A stretch of DNA of 64,000 nt from the NCBI RefSeq assembly GCF_036961565.1, contig NZ_JBAMDD010000011.1, positions 91,029 through 155,028 on the forward strand, written 5' to 3'. This document shows positions 1-8,804 of the stretch, in pieces. The DNA is from Chitinimonas sp036961565. Its GTDB lineage: Bacteria > Pseudomonadota > Gammaproteobacteria > Burkholderiales > Chitinimonadaceae. Made by a program: the position numbers and the translations under genes. The notes under the pieces were generated by a model. That model was not told where the DNA came from and did no database searches. It saw only the letters and a program-made list of their open reading frames with translations. The stretch's first letter is position 1. The number at the start of each line of letters is the position of its first letter.

Positions 1-4
1 GCCC

Positions 5-892
5 ATGATCACCCTGCTGCTACCTGACTTCCTGCTGATACTGCTGGGCTATGCGCTCAGGCGCAGCAGCTTTCGCGACGATGGTTTCTGGCAGGGCATG
101 GAACAGTTTATCTACTACGTACTGTTTCCGCCGCTGCTCTTCAATGCAGTGTCACGCGCGCCACTGGACATGGTACAAAGCGGCCCCATGCTGCTGGCCG
201 GCTTGCTGTTTACCCTGGGCGGCCTGTTGCTGGGCTATGCCGCCCGCTGGCTGATGCAGGCCACACCCGCCGCACTGAACAGCGGCACACAATGCGCCTA
301 CCGCTTCAATACCTATGTGGGCCTGGCCATCATCGGCGGCCTGCACGGCCAGCAAGGCATTGCCGCCTTCGCCGTGCTGGTCGGCCTGCTGATTCCACTG
401 GTCAACCTCGTGGCCATACTGCAACTGACCCAGGGCCAGGGCCAGCGCATCTGGCGCGAGCTGCTGAGTAACCCGCTGATCCTCGCCATCGCCCTGGGGC
501 TGTGCTGGAACCTCAATGAATGGTCGTTGCCCACCTGGCTGCACCACGGCCTGGGCCTGCTGGCAGGTGCGGCCTTGCCATTGGGTCTCATGACCGTAGG
601 CGGCGCCCTGCGCCTAGCTGCCTGGCGCGGCGCGCCCTGGCTAGTTGCCTGGTGGTCGGTGGTCAAGCTGCTGCTGTTGCCCTTGCTGGCCGTTGCCAGC
701 TGCCGCCTGCTGGGGGTAACCGGCGTGTACTACCAGGCAGCACTGGTATTGGCCTGCCTGCCCTCTGCCACCACCGCCTATATCCTGGCGGTGCGCCTGG
801 GCAGCGACGGCCAGTTGGTCGCTGCCACCATTACCGCCACCACGCTGGGCGCCATGCTGACCGTGCCGCTCAACCTTGCCCTGTGGGGATGA
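5..892 (+). CDS. AEC family (auxin efflux carrier-like) permease
   Basis: Predicted inner-membrane transporter of the AEC/membrane transport protein family, whose members export or exchange small organic anions; the substrate cannot be told from sequence. The 295 residues are almost all hydrophobic helices, with roughly eight to ten membrane segments and the two-half layout of the family. The last third holds a conserved-looking small-residue stretch (LACLPSATTAYILA), as in AEC proteins. The ATG lies 5 bases from the window edge, so an upstream start cannot be excluded, although the N-terminus (MITLLLPDFLLILLGY) already looks like a first membrane helix. It is convergent with rplS and shares a bidirectional terminator with it. 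Confidence 0.85.
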   Translation: MITLLLPDFLLILLGYALRRSSFRDDGFWQGMEQFIYYVLFPPLLFNAVSRAPLDMVQSGPMLLAGLLFTLGGLLLGYAARWLMQATPAALNSGTQCAYRFNTYVGLAIIGGLHGQQGIAAFAVLVGLLIPLVNLVAILQLTQGQGQRIWRELLSNPLILAIALGLCWNLNEWSLPTWLHHGLGLLAGAALPLGLMTVGGALRLAAWRGAPWLVAWWSVVKLLLLPLLAVASCRLLGVTGVYYQAALVLACLPSATTAYILAVRLGSDGQLVAATITATTLGAMLTVPLNLALWG

Positions 893-928
893 ATGCCCCG
901 CACATGTGCGCCCTGCCGGGCGCACCAT

Positions 929-960
929 AAAAAAACGGCCGTCTTGCGACGACCGTTTTT
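929..960. terminator. Bidirectional intrinsic terminator between AEC gene and rplS
   Basis: A 13-base arm AAAAACGGCCGTC and its near-perfect complement GACGACCGTTTTT (one mismatch) flank a short loop. A-tracts on one side and T-tracts on the other allow it to work in both directions. It ends the convergent AEC gene (plus) and the rpsP-rimM-trmD-rplS operon (minus). Confidence 0.85.
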
Positions 961-983
961 CAAGCAGCAGCAGTGTCCGTCGC

Positions 984-1367
984 TTAAGCGGCGGCAACAG
1001 CAGCGACCTTGCGGGCCGGCAGCTTTTCCTTGATACGTGCGGACTTGCCCGAGCGGTCGCGCAGGTAGTACAGCTTGGCGCGACGCACATCACCACGACG
1101 CTTCACTTCAACCGAAGCAACCAGCGGCGAGTAGGTCTGGAAAGTACGCTCAACGCCTTCACCCGACGAAATCTTGCGGACGATGAAGGAGCTGTTCAGG
1201 CCGCGGTTACGCTTGGCGATAACAACGCCTTCGTAAGCCTGCAGACGCTCGCGGTTACCTTCCTTCACCTTCACTTGCACGATGACGGTGTCACCGGGGG
1301 CGAATTCGGGGAGGGTCTTGCCCAGACGGGCGATTTCTTCTTGTTCCAGCTTGGCGATGAGATTCAT
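984..1367 (-). CDS. rplS: 50S ribosomal protein L19
   Basis: L19 sits at the 30S-50S interface and contributes to intersubunit bridges. The 127-residue product has the family's usual length plus a short Ala-rich tail. The N-terminus MNLIAKLEQEEIARLGKTLP and the later RSGKSARIKEKL segment are typical. A GGAG lies 9 bases before the ATG. It is the last gene of rpsP-rimM-trmD-rplS, the standard proteobacterial order, and is followed by a strong terminator. Confidence 0.98.
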   Translation of the reverse strand: MNLIAKLEQEEIARLGKTLPEFAPGDTVIVQVKVKEGNRERLQAYEGVVIAKRNRGLNSSFIVRKISSGEGVERTFQTYSPLVASVEVKRRGDVRRAKLYYLRDRSGKSARIKEKLPARKVAAVAAA

Positions 1368-1428
1368 CGTTCAATACTCCAGTGTGAAGCTTGTTCCTTC
1401 TCAGGCTGCCAGCCACCTCTCGGTGCGC

Positions 1429-2202
1429 TCAGGCATCCTCTTTACGTGCATCCTGATCCTGTTCGGACTGGAACTCACGGAGAAGACGAGCTTCCTCTTT
1501 TGTCAGTTGGCGATCCTGCAGCAACTCGGGCCGACGCAACCACGTCCGCCCCAGCGACTGCTTAAGCCGCCAACGCCTGATCGCTGCATGGTTGCCCGAA
1601 AGCAGGACTTCCGGAACCGCCATACCGCGATATTCTTCTGGACGGGTGTAATGGGGGCAATCCAGCAACCCGTCCACAAAACTGTCTTCCTGCGCCGAGG
1701 CCGCATCATTCAGCACCCCGGGCAACTGCCTGACCAGCGCATCGATCAGCACCATGGCCGGCAATTCGCCGCCCGACAGCACATAGTCGCCGATGGAGAT
1801 TTCCTCATCCACCTGGCGCGCAATCACACGCTCGTCTATGCCTTCGTAGCGACCGGCCAGAATGATCAGGCCGGGCTCCTGCAGCAGTCGCATCACCGAC
1901 TCATGCGTCAGCGGCGCACCCTGCGGCGACATATAAACCACTCTACTACGCGCAGCACCGGCAGCAGCCTGCGCCGCCCTGGCATCCTCAATGGCGGCCT
2001 CCAGCGGCTCTGGCAACATCACCATGCCGGGGCCGCCACCATAGGGGCGATCATCCACCCGCCGGTAATTGCCCGTGCTGTAGTCGCGTGGGTTCCAGCA
2101 CTGCAGGCCAAACAAGGCTTGCTCGTGCGCCCGCTGCGTCACGCCATGCTGGGCAATCGCCTCGAACATGGCAGGAAAAATCGTGACGACATCAAAGCGC
2201 AC
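1429..2202 (-). CDS. trmD: tRNA (guanine-N1-)-methyltransferase TrmD
   Basis: SPOUT-class enzyme that uses S-adenosylmethionine to make m1G37 in tRNAs read next to G36, preventing +1 frameshifting. The 257 residues match the family. The N-terminus MRFDVVTIFPAMF, the RPYGGGPGMVM loop and the trefoil-knot AdoMet region (LAGRYEGIDERV, then IGDYVLSGGELPAMVLID) are all visible. The start is GTG, one base after the rimM TGA, so translation is probably coupled to rimM. Confidence 0.98.
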   Translation of the reverse strand: MRFDVVTIFPAMFEAIAQHGVTQRAHEQALFGLQCWNPRDYSTGNYRRVDDRPYGGGPGMVMLPEPLEAAIEDARAAQAAAGAARSRVVYMSPQGAPLTHESVMRLLQEPGLIILAGRYEGIDERVIARQVDEEISIGDYVLSGGELPAMVLIDALVRQLPGVLNDAASAQEDSFVDGLLDCPHYTRPEEYRGMAVPEVLLSGNHAAIRRWRLKQSLGRTWLRRPELLQDRQLTKEEARLLREFQSEQDQDARKEDA

Positions 2203-2203
2203 G

Positions 2204-2776
2204 TCAGTAATCCAGGCCCCAATCGACCTTGATCACGCCGGCAAGCTGGTCAACGCTGTCGATGACCGGGCCCACGAACGGAATCAGGCGTTCAACCTGG
2301 CCATCCTTCACCACCAGCACGTCATTGGCGCCGGTGCTGAGCAGGTTGTCTACCTTGCCCAGGCTTTCGCCCTGCAGGTTGACAACGGCCAGGCCGATCA
2401 GATCGGCCCAGTAGTATTCACCCTCATCTGCCGGCGGCATGGCTGAGCGAGGAATCGCAACAGTCATCCCCTTGAAACCATGGGCGACATCACGATCCGT
2501 CACGCCTTCCAGCTTGGCAGACAGATTCTTGGGCTGGCGATTACCCTCTTCGACACGATAGGCGCGCCAGTTGCCATTACGGCCCAGCCACCAAACATCG
2601 TAATCAAACAGGCTATCGGCGTACTCGGTGTCGGAAACCACCTTCACCCAGCCGCGTATACCAAACGCACCTGCGACAAAACCCATCGACACCAGATCAG
2701 CCGGTACACCGGCCGGTGATGCTGCGATGGGCTTTTGGTCCGCCGGCTTCATGTCGGCGCTCACGTCCTTCGGCAC
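2204..2776 (-). CDS. rimM: Ribosome maturation factor RimM
   Basis: 16S rRNA processing factor that binds S19 and helps mature the 30S head. The N-terminal RimM barrel (MGFVAGAFGIRGWVKV, about residues 31-46) and the C-terminal PRC barrel (YYWADLIGLAVVN onward) are clear. At 190 residues it carries about 30 extra residues before the usual family start. The open frame begins with GTG directly after the rpsP stop; internal ATGs at 2752 and 2686 are possible true starts and none has a convincing ribosome-binding site. Confidence 0.95.
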   Translation of the reverse strand: MPKDVSADMKPADQKPIAASPAGVPADLVSMGFVAGAFGIRGWVKVVSDTEYADSLFDYDVWWLGRNGNWRAYRVEEGNRQPKNLSAKLEGVTDRDVAHGFKGMTVAIPRSAMPPADEGEYYWADLIGLAVVNLQGESLGKVDNLLSTGANDVLVVKDGQVERLIPFVGPVIDSVDQLAGVIKVDWGLDY

Positions 2777-3019
2777 TTAGGCCGGCAGACGCTTGACCAG
2801 CTTCTTGACGCTGTCAGCCAGCTGGGCACCGTTGCCAATCCAGTGGCTCAGGCGGTCAGCAGCAATGCGCAGACCCTCTTCGCCATCCTTGGCTTGGGGG
2901 TTGTAGAAGCCGATGCGTTCAATAAAGCGACCGTCGCGGCGGCAGCGCTTGTCGGCCACGACCACGTTGAAGAACGGACGATCCTTGGCGCCACCACGGG
3001 CAAGACGAATCACAACCAT
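2777..3019 (-). CDS. rpsP: 30S ribosomal protein S16
   Basis: Small-subunit assembly protein binding the 16S 5' domain. The 80-residue product begins MVVIRLARGGAKDRPFF and contains the conserved RDGRFIERIGFYNP segment. AGGA lies about 8 bases before the ATG. It is the first gene of the rpsP-rimM-trmD-rplS operon, with a predicted promoter about 45 bases upstream and no gap before rimM. Confidence 0.98.
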   Translation of the reverse strand: MVVIRLARGGAKDRPFFNVVVADKRCRRDGRFIERIGFYNPQAKDGEEGLRIAADRLSHWIGNGAQLADSVKKLVKRLPA

Positions 3020-3061
3020 TATGTTGTTCCTAAAATTCTGGTTAGGCGGAGAAAGCCGGGC

Positions 3062-3091
3062 ATTCTACAACCACCCAGCACAAAGCAGCAA
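3062..3091 (-). promoter_or_regulatory. Predicted sigma-70 promoter of rpsP operon
   Basis: On the minus strand, TTGCTG (3091-3086), 18 bases, then TAGAAT (3067-3062), followed by a GC-rich discriminator GCCCGGC. It would give a leader of about 35 bases before rpsP. The -35 is weak (3 of 6); the -10 is 5 of 6 and is shared with the rpsM and rplN promoters. Confidence 0.55.
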
Positions 3092-3214
3092 GAAGATCTT
3101 GCAACTCAAGTAATTAGACCGTATCGGCAAACCACACAGGTGGCCGCCAGACGGGGCGCGCTACCAGCACACCCACGTTGCACAACGACAAACCGGCAAG
3201 CTTTGAGCAGGCGT

Positions 3215-4564
3215 TTACATGCCAGGGAGCATGCCCTTCATGCCCTTCATCAGCTTGAACATATTCTTGCCCGAGAACTGCTTCATCATCTTCTGCATGT
3301 CCTCGAACTGCTTGAGCAGGCGATTGACCTCCTGCACGCTGACCCCGGCGCCCGCAGCGATACGGCGCTTGCGGCTGGCCTTGAGCAACTCGGGCTTGCG
3401 CCGCTCCAGCGGCGTCATCGAGCGAATAATGCCCTCCACCCGGCGCATGGCTTTTTCAGCCTCGGGGCCCTGCATGGCCTGGCTCATCTGGCCCATGCCC
3501 GGCAATTTGTCGAGCAGGCCGGACATGCCGCCCATTTTCTTCATCTGCTGTATCTGCGCCAGGAAGTCCTCAAGGTCAAACCCCTTGCCGGACTTCATCT
3601 TCTTGGCCAGCTTCTCAGCCTCTTCCACATCGACCGTCTGCTGCACCTGCTCGATCAGGCTGAGCACATCGCCCATGCCCAGGATGCGCGAAGCCATACG
3701 CTCGGGGTGGAAGGGTTCCAGCCCGCCCACCTTCTCACCCACACCAATGAACTTGATCGGCTTGCCGGTCACATGCCGCACCGACAGCGCCGCACCACCG
3801 CGGGCGTCACCATCGAGCTTGGTCAGCACCACACCGGTCAGCGGCAAGGCCTCACCAAAGGCCCGCGCCGTATTCACCGCATCCTGACCCTGCATGGCAT
3901 CCACCACGAACAGCGTCTCTATCGGGTTCAGCAGCGCATGCAGCTGCTTGATCTCGGCCATCATGGCCTCGTCTATCGCTAGGCGGCCCGCAGTATCCAC
4001 AATCAGGACATCAAAGAAATGCCGCTTGGCATGATCCAGCGCAGCACGGGCAATATCGGCCGGCGCCTGCTTGGGGTCGGAAGGAAACCACTCCACCCCC
4101 ACCTGGCCTGCCAACAGCTTGAGCTGCTCGATGGCGGCAGGCCGATACACGTCAGCCGAGACCACCAGCACCTTCTTCTTGGAATCTTCCTTCAGGCGCT
4201 TGGCCAGCTTGCCGGTGGTCGTGGTCTTGCCCGCCCCCTGCAAACCCGCCATCAGCACGATGGCCGGCGGTACCGCAGCCAGATTGAGACTGTCGTTGTG
4301 GTCGCCCATCAGCTTCTTCAGCTCATCGTGTACCACCCCGATCACTGCCTGGCCCGGCGTCAGGCTGCCCATCACCTCCTGCCCCAAGGCGCGTTCCTTC
4401 ACCTGGGCCACAAAGGTTTTCACCACAGGCAAGGCGACATCAGCCTCCAGCAGGGCCATGCGCACCTCGCGCATGGCGTCCGAGATATTGTCCTCCGTCA
4501 ACCGGGCGTGACCGCGCAGGGTTTTGACGACAGTGGAAAGACGGCTTTGCAGGTTGTCAAACAT
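3215..4564 (-). CDS. ffh: Signal recognition particle protein Ffh
   Basis: GTPase of the signal recognition particle; with 4.5S RNA it binds signal peptides and docks on FtsY to deliver membrane proteins to SecYEG. The 449 residues show the N domain (MFDNLQSRLSTVVKTLRG), the G domain with GLQGAGKTTTTGKLA (G1), DTAGRLAID (G3) and LTKLDGDARGG, and a methionine-rich C-terminal M domain (FSGKNMFKLMKGMKGMLPGM). The start is placed at the ATG of MFDNL; an in-frame TTG five codons upstream does not fit the family. It is divergent from the ypjD-like gene, as in E. coli. Confidence 0.98.
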   Translation of the reverse strand: MFDNLQSRLSTVVKTLRGHARLTEDNISDAMREVRMALLEADVALPVVKTFVAQVKERALGQEVMGSLTPGQAVIGVVHDELKKLMGDHNDSLNLAAVPPAIVLMAGLQGAGKTTTTGKLAKRLKEDSKKKVLVVSADVYRPAAIEQLKLLAGQVGVEWFPSDPKQAPADIARAALDHAKRHFFDVLIVDTAGRLAIDEAMMAEIKQLHALLNPIETLFVVDAMQGQDAVNTARAFGEALPLTGVVLTKLDGDARGGAALSVRHVTGKPIKFIGVGEKVGGLEPFHPERMASRILGMGDVLSLIEQVQQTVDVEEAEKLAKKMKSGKGFDLEDFLAQIQQMKKMGGMSGLLDKLPGMGQMSQAMQGPEAEKAMRRVEGIIRSMTPLERRKPELLKASRKRRIAAGAGVSVQEVNRLLKQFEDMQKMMKQFSGKNMFKLMKGMKGMLPGM

Positions 4565-4825
4565 GGGAGCAATTCTCAATCGGCACCCAGCGGTGCTCTG
4601 TTAGACTTGAGCAGCCTCTCGACACGAGGCCGAAGACTGGTTCGGAAACTGTTTACCGCTATCTTGCCCGCCAGCAGCAGGGCTGCAAACACGGCATCCG
4701 CAGCCGCATGGGGTAGCTGCCGCAGTGCGCTACCGATGCCGGCAAGCGCGTAAACAGATTCCCAAAGGCTGTTTAAACCCGGCAGTTTACCTGACTTGCC
4801 GCAACCCGACTTGCCAACACGCCCC

Positions 4826-5644
4826 ATGACTCAGTACCTCACCCTGCTCCCCCTGCTGGTATGGCTAGGCTACCTTGCACTGGCCGGCTGGCTGTGGGCA
4901 TCGCGCCGACCGCCATTCCAAGACTTGCCAGCCACCCGGCTCAAGCTGGAGCACAGCCTACTGGGGCTGCTGCTGCTGCTGCACGCCCCCCTGGCCTTCA
5001 CTCCCTTGATCAGCCTTGCACCCCACTTCGGCGCACGCGAAGCCCTGGGCATGCTCACCTGGATAGCGGTACTGATCTACTGGACAGCAGCCTTCCTGAT
5101 CAAGCTGGAAGGCCTGCAAGTCATCTTGCTGCCGGTGGCCACTGTCAGCCTGGGCGCCAGCCTGCTGATGCCTGCCGGCCACCCGACACCCTGGCTGTCC
5201 GCCCCCCTGATGCAGGCTCATTTCGCCATTGCCATGCTGGCCTATGGGTTTTTCGCCGTGGCGGCGGGGCTGGCCATCCTGATGCGGCTGGCCGATCGCC
5301 AGCTTCACCACCCAGGCCGTGGCCTGCTGAGCCAGCTCCCCCCCTTGCTGGCACTTGAGCGACTGCTGTTCTCCACCCTGGCGCTGGGCTTTGTGCTGCT
5401 GACCGCCACCCTGGTCACCGGCACGGTCTTCTCCGAGGCCCTGTTCCACAAAGCCGTCACCTTCAATCACAAAACCCTGTTCTCGCTGGCCGCCTGGCTG
5501 GTATTCGCCGCCCTGCTCTGGGGCAGGCAGACGCGCGGCTGGCGCGGCCGCATTGCCGTGAACTGGACGCTGACCGGCTTCACCCTGCTGCTGTTGGCCT
5601 ATATTGGTAGTCGGTTCGTAATGGACGCCCTATTGCAGCATTGA
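4826..5644 (+). CDS. CcsA/YpjD-like cytochrome c assembly family membrane protein
   Basis: Inner-membrane protein of the cytochrome c assembly family (CcsA/ResC/HemX-like; E. coli YpjD). Paralogues handle haem during c-type cytochrome biogenesis, but the role of this subgroup is not settled. The 272 residues form about eight membrane helices. Family-like features include the helix around QAHFAIAMLAYGFFAVAAG and a late FNHKTLFSLAAW with a membrane-proximal His. The ATG at 4826 is preferred over an upstream in-frame TTG. Position next to and divergent from ffh matches ypjD in gammaproteobacteria. Confidence 0.85.
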   Translation: MTQYLTLLPLLVWLGYLALAGWLWASRRPPFQDLPATRLKLEHSLLGLLLLLHAPLAFTPLISLAPHFGAREALGMLTWIAVLIYWTAAFLIKLEGLQVILLPVATVSLGASLLMPAGHPTPWLSAPLMQAHFAIAMLAYGFFAVAAGLAILMRLADRQLHHPGRGLLSQLPPLLALERLLFSTLALGFVLLTATLVTGTVFSEALFHKAVTFNHKTLFSLAAWLVFAALLWGRQTRGWRGRIAVNWTLTGFTLLLLAYIGSRFVMDALLQH

Positions 5645-5838
5645 GTCACAGCGCAACAGACCAGGCCCGCCCATGTGTTACGCAAGGCGAAATACATGCC
5701 CACGCCGTCAAAAATCCCGCCAAAGCCAGACGGCGCAAGGGTTTTCGGCTTTACATACGAACTTGACAAAGGCATTATTTATGCCAGCCTTCTAAATACG
5801 GCGCAGTTCGCGTCACCTTCCGCAAGGACGCATTACCT

Positions 5839-7551
5839 ATGGCGCAATCCCCATCCACCCTCTCTGGCATCGCCCGCGCGCTGGTTCAGCAAGGCCGCTT
5901 GCAGGAAGCCGATGCGGATGCCATCCAGGCACAGGCACAGGCCAGCCAGACCAGCTTTGTGCAAGCCCTGGTTGCCAGCAAGAAACTCAGCGGCCTGCAG
6001 GTGGCCGAGTTCGCCGCGCAGACCTTCGGTTATCCCATGCTGGACCTGGCCCAGCTCGACCCGGCCTATATCCCGCCCGGCGCGCTGGACCGCAAACTGA
6101 TGCAGACCCGCCGCATTGCCCCGCTGTACAAGCGCGGCACCAAGCTGTTCGTGGCCATCTCCGACCCAACCTATCTGCAGGCACTGGAAGATGCCAAGTT
6201 CCAGAGCGGTGCCGTCATCGAACCCATCATTGTCGAAGACCCCAAGCTGGGACAGCTGATCGACAAGCTGGTCGAGGCCAGTGGCGCCAACCTCAAGGAC
6301 ATGGTGAACGACCAGGATGACCTGGACCTCAACGTGCCCGAGGAGACCCAGGTAGAGGCCGACACCGGCAGCAACGAAGTCGATGACGCCCCGGTGGTGA
6401 AATACATCCAGAAGCTGCTGCTGGATGCCATCAATAGCGGCGCCTCCGATATCCACTTCGAGCCCTACGAGAAGTTCTACCGCGTGCGCTACCGCATCGA
6501 CGGCGTGCTGCGCGAAGTGGCCCAGCCACCGCTGGCCATCAAGGAGAAAATCTCCTCCCGCATCAAGGTGATCTCCAAGCTCGACATCTCGGAAAAGCGC
6601 ATCCCGCAGGATGGTCGGATGAAGCTGGTGCTCTCCAAGACACGCGCCATCGATTTCCGGGTCTCCACCCTACCCACGCTGTTCGGCGAGAAAATCTGTA
6701 TGCGGATTCTCGACCCCAGCTCCGCCACCCTGGGTATCGACGCGCTCGGTTACGAGCCAGATCAGAAAGCCGCCCTGCTGGACGCCGTCCACCGCCCCTA
6801 CGGCATGGTATTGGTAACCGGCCCCACCGGCTCCGGCAAGACGGTGTCGCTCTATACCTGCCTGAATATCCTGAACGAACCCGGCATCAATATTTCGACT
6901 GCCGAAGACCCGGCCGAAATCAACCTGCCCGGCATCAACCAGGTCAACGTCAACGACAAGGCCGGCCTGACCTTCGCGGCGGCACTCAAGTCCTTCCTGC
7001 GGCAGGATCCCGACATCATCATGGTGGGTGAAATCCGTGACCTGGAGACCGCCGACATCTCGATTAAGGCCGCCCAGACCGGCCACATGGTGTTCTCCAC
7101 CCTGCACACCAACGACGCGCCCGCCACCCTGTCGCGCATGCTGAACATGGGCATCGCCCCGTTCAACATCGCCTCGTCAGTCATCCTGATCACCGGCCAG
7201 CGGCTGGCACGGCGCCTGTGCTCGGCCTGCAAGAAGCCGGTGGACATACCACACGACGTTTTGTTGCGCGCCGGCTACACCGAGGACGAGCTGGATGGCA
7301 GCTGGCAGCCCTACGGGCCTGTCGGCTGCGATATCTGCAAGGGCACGGGCTACAAGGGACGGGTGGGCATTTATCAAGTCATGCCCATCTCCGAAGAAAT
7401 GCAGCGCATCATCATGCGCCAGGGTAACTCTATAGACATCGCAGACCAGGCCAAGCGCGAAGGCATTCGCGACTTGCGCCAATCCGGCTTGCTCAAGGTC
7501 AAGCAAGGCATGACCTCGCTGACCGAAGTAGAAGCCGTCACCAACGAATAA
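5839..7551 (+). CDS. pilB: Type IV pilus assembly ATPase PilB
   Basis: Hexameric cytoplasmic ATPase that powers pilus extension. The 570 residues hold an N-terminal MshE-like region (1-160), then the secretion ATPase core with Walker A GPTGSGKT at 328-335, Asp-box acidic residues, a Walker B region (DPDIIMVGEIRD) and HMVFSTLHTNDA. A tetracysteine zinc motif follows (CSACKKPVD, CDICKGTGYKGR). AAGGA lies about 10 bases before the ATG. It is followed 25 bases later by pilC, then pilD. The 194 bases upstream contain TTGACA at 5764-5769 but no well-placed -10. Confidence 0.97.
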   Translation: MAQSPSTLSGIARALVQQGRLQEADADAIQAQAQASQTSFVQALVASKKLSGLQVAEFAAQTFGYPMLDLAQLDPAYIPPGALDRKLMQTRRIAPLYKRGTKLFVAISDPTYLQALEDAKFQSGAVIEPIIVEDPKLGQLIDKLVEASGANLKDMVNDQDDLDLNVPEETQVEADTGSNEVDDAPVVKYIQKLLLDAINSGASDIHFEPYEKFYRVRYRIDGVLREVAQPPLAIKEKISSRIKVISKLDISEKRIPQDGRMKLVLSKTRAIDFRVSTLPTLFGEKICMRILDPSSATLGIDALGYEPDQKAALLDAVHRPYGMVLVTGPTGSGKTVSLYTCLNILNEPGINISTAEDPAEINLPGINQVNVNDKAGLTFAAALKSFLRQDPDIIMVGEIRDLETADISIKAAQTGHMVFSTLHTNDAPATLSRMLNMGIAPFNIASSVILITGQRLARRLCSACKKPVDIPHDVLLRAGYTEDELDGSWQPYGPVGCDICKGTGYKGRVGIYQVMPISEEMQRIIMRQGNSIDIADQAKREGIRDLRQSGLLKVKQGMTSLTEVEAVTNE

Positions 7552-7576
7552 GGCTGTTAAGCCAAGGAGTAACCGC

Positions 7577-8800
7577 ATGGCGGTCGATAAGAAAAACCAG
7601 GTCAAGGAACAAACCTTTTCCTGGGAAGGCAAGGACAAGACGGGTAAAACCATCAAGGGTGAAATGCGCGCCGGCGGCGATGCCGTGGTACGTGCCAGTC
7701 TGCGCCGCCAGGGCGTTACCGTGCTCAAGATCAAGAAGCAATCGCGATCCATGGGCAAGCGCATCACCGAGAAGGACATCACCTTCTTCACCCGCCAGAT
7801 GGCGGTCATGATGAAGTCCGGCGTACCGTTGCTGCAGGCTTTCGATATCGTCGCCAAGGGACATAGCAATCCCAGCGTGACCCGCTTGCTGACCGAGATC
7901 AAGAATGACGTGGAAACCGGCGCCAGCCTCACTCAAGCGTTCCGCAAGCACCCACTTTACTTCGATCAGTTGTTCTGCAATCTGATACAAGCGGGCGAAC
8001 AGGCTGGTATTCTTGATAATCTGCTGGACAGGCTAGCCACGTACAAGGAAAAAATCCTCGCCATCAAAGGCAAGATCAAGTCCGCTCTGTTCTACCCTAT
8101 CTCTATCGTCGTTGCCGCCTTTATCGTTATTTCGGTGATCATGATTTTCGTGATTCCAGCCTTCAAGGACTTGTTCTCAGGCTTTGGTGCTGAACTGCCT
8201 GGTCCAACCCAGTTGGTGATTACAATCTCAGAGATATTCCTAGGATATTGGTGGGCTATCTTTGGCAGCATAGGTGGCGGCATCTACGGCATCATCCAGC
8301 TCAAAAAGCGCTCCAAGAAGTTTCAGCATGCAATAGACAAGCTGTCGCTGCGTATTCCAGTGCTGGGTGAAGTTATGCGCAAAGCCACCATCGCCCGCTG
8401 GACACGCACCATGTCCACTATGTTCGCTGCCGGCGTGCCACTAGTCGAAGCACTGGACTCGGTCGGCGGGGCCGCCGGTAATATCATCTTCGCCGACGCC
8501 ACCAAACGCATCCAGACCGAGGTCAGCACCGGCACCAGCCTGACTGTCGCCATGCAGAACAGCGAAGTCTTCCCCCCCATGGTGATGCAGATGGTTGCCA
8601 TTGGCGAAGAATCCGGTGCACTGGACGCCATGCTGGGCAAGATCGCCGACTTCTTCGAGCAGGAAGTGGACGAGGCCGTCGATGCGCTGACCAGCCTGAT
8701 GGAACCCATGATCATGATGGTACTGGGCCCCATCATCGGCGGCATCATCATCGCCATGTACCTGCCCATCTTCAAGATGGGTGCCGCCGTCGGCGGCTGA
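7577..8800 (+). CDS. pilC: Type IV pilus inner-membrane platform protein PilC
   Basis: Polytopic platform protein linking PilB to the growing pilus. The 407 residues contain two T2SSF repeats: residues about 70-190 (FFTRQMAVMMKSGVPLLQAF) and 270-395 (WTRTMSTMFAAGVPLVEALD), each followed by hydrophobic helices. The N-terminal FSWEGKDKTGKTIKGE segment is typical. CAAGGAG sits before the ATG. The end of pilC overlaps an in-frame GTG of pilD, but the more likely pilD ATG lies 5 bases downstream. Confidence 0.97.
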   Translation: MAVDKKNQVKEQTFSWEGKDKTGKTIKGEMRAGGDAVVRASLRRQGVTVLKIKKQSRSMGKRITEKDITFFTRQMAVMMKSGVPLLQAFDIVAKGHSNPSVTRLLTEIKNDVETGASLTQAFRKHPLYFDQLFCNLIQAGEQAGILDNLLDRLATYKEKILAIKGKIKSALFYPISIVVAAFIVISVIMIFVIPAFKDLFSGFGAELPGPTQLVITISEIFLGYWWAIFGSIGGGIYGIIQLKKRSKKFQHAIDKLSLRIPVLGEVMRKATIARWTRTMSTMFAAGVPLVEALDSVGGAAGNIIFADATKRIQTEVSTGTSLTVAMQNSEVFPPMVMQMVAIGEESGALDAMLGKIADFFEQEVDEAVDALTSLMEPMIMMVLGPIIGGIIIAMYLPIFKMGAAVGG

Positions 8801-8804
8801 TGCG

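Noticed and set aside
4576..4827. 83-codon minus-strand frame filling the ffh-ypjD gap
   Set aside because: It shares its ATG region with the divergent ypjD-like start, has only a weak GAGG, no recognisable family and no hydrophobic or motif pattern beyond chance.
5764..5799. TTGACA upstream of pilB as a promoter
   Set aside because: The only -10-like TAAATA is 24 bases away, too far for sigma-70. GGCAT/ATGCC in between is a short chance-level repeat.
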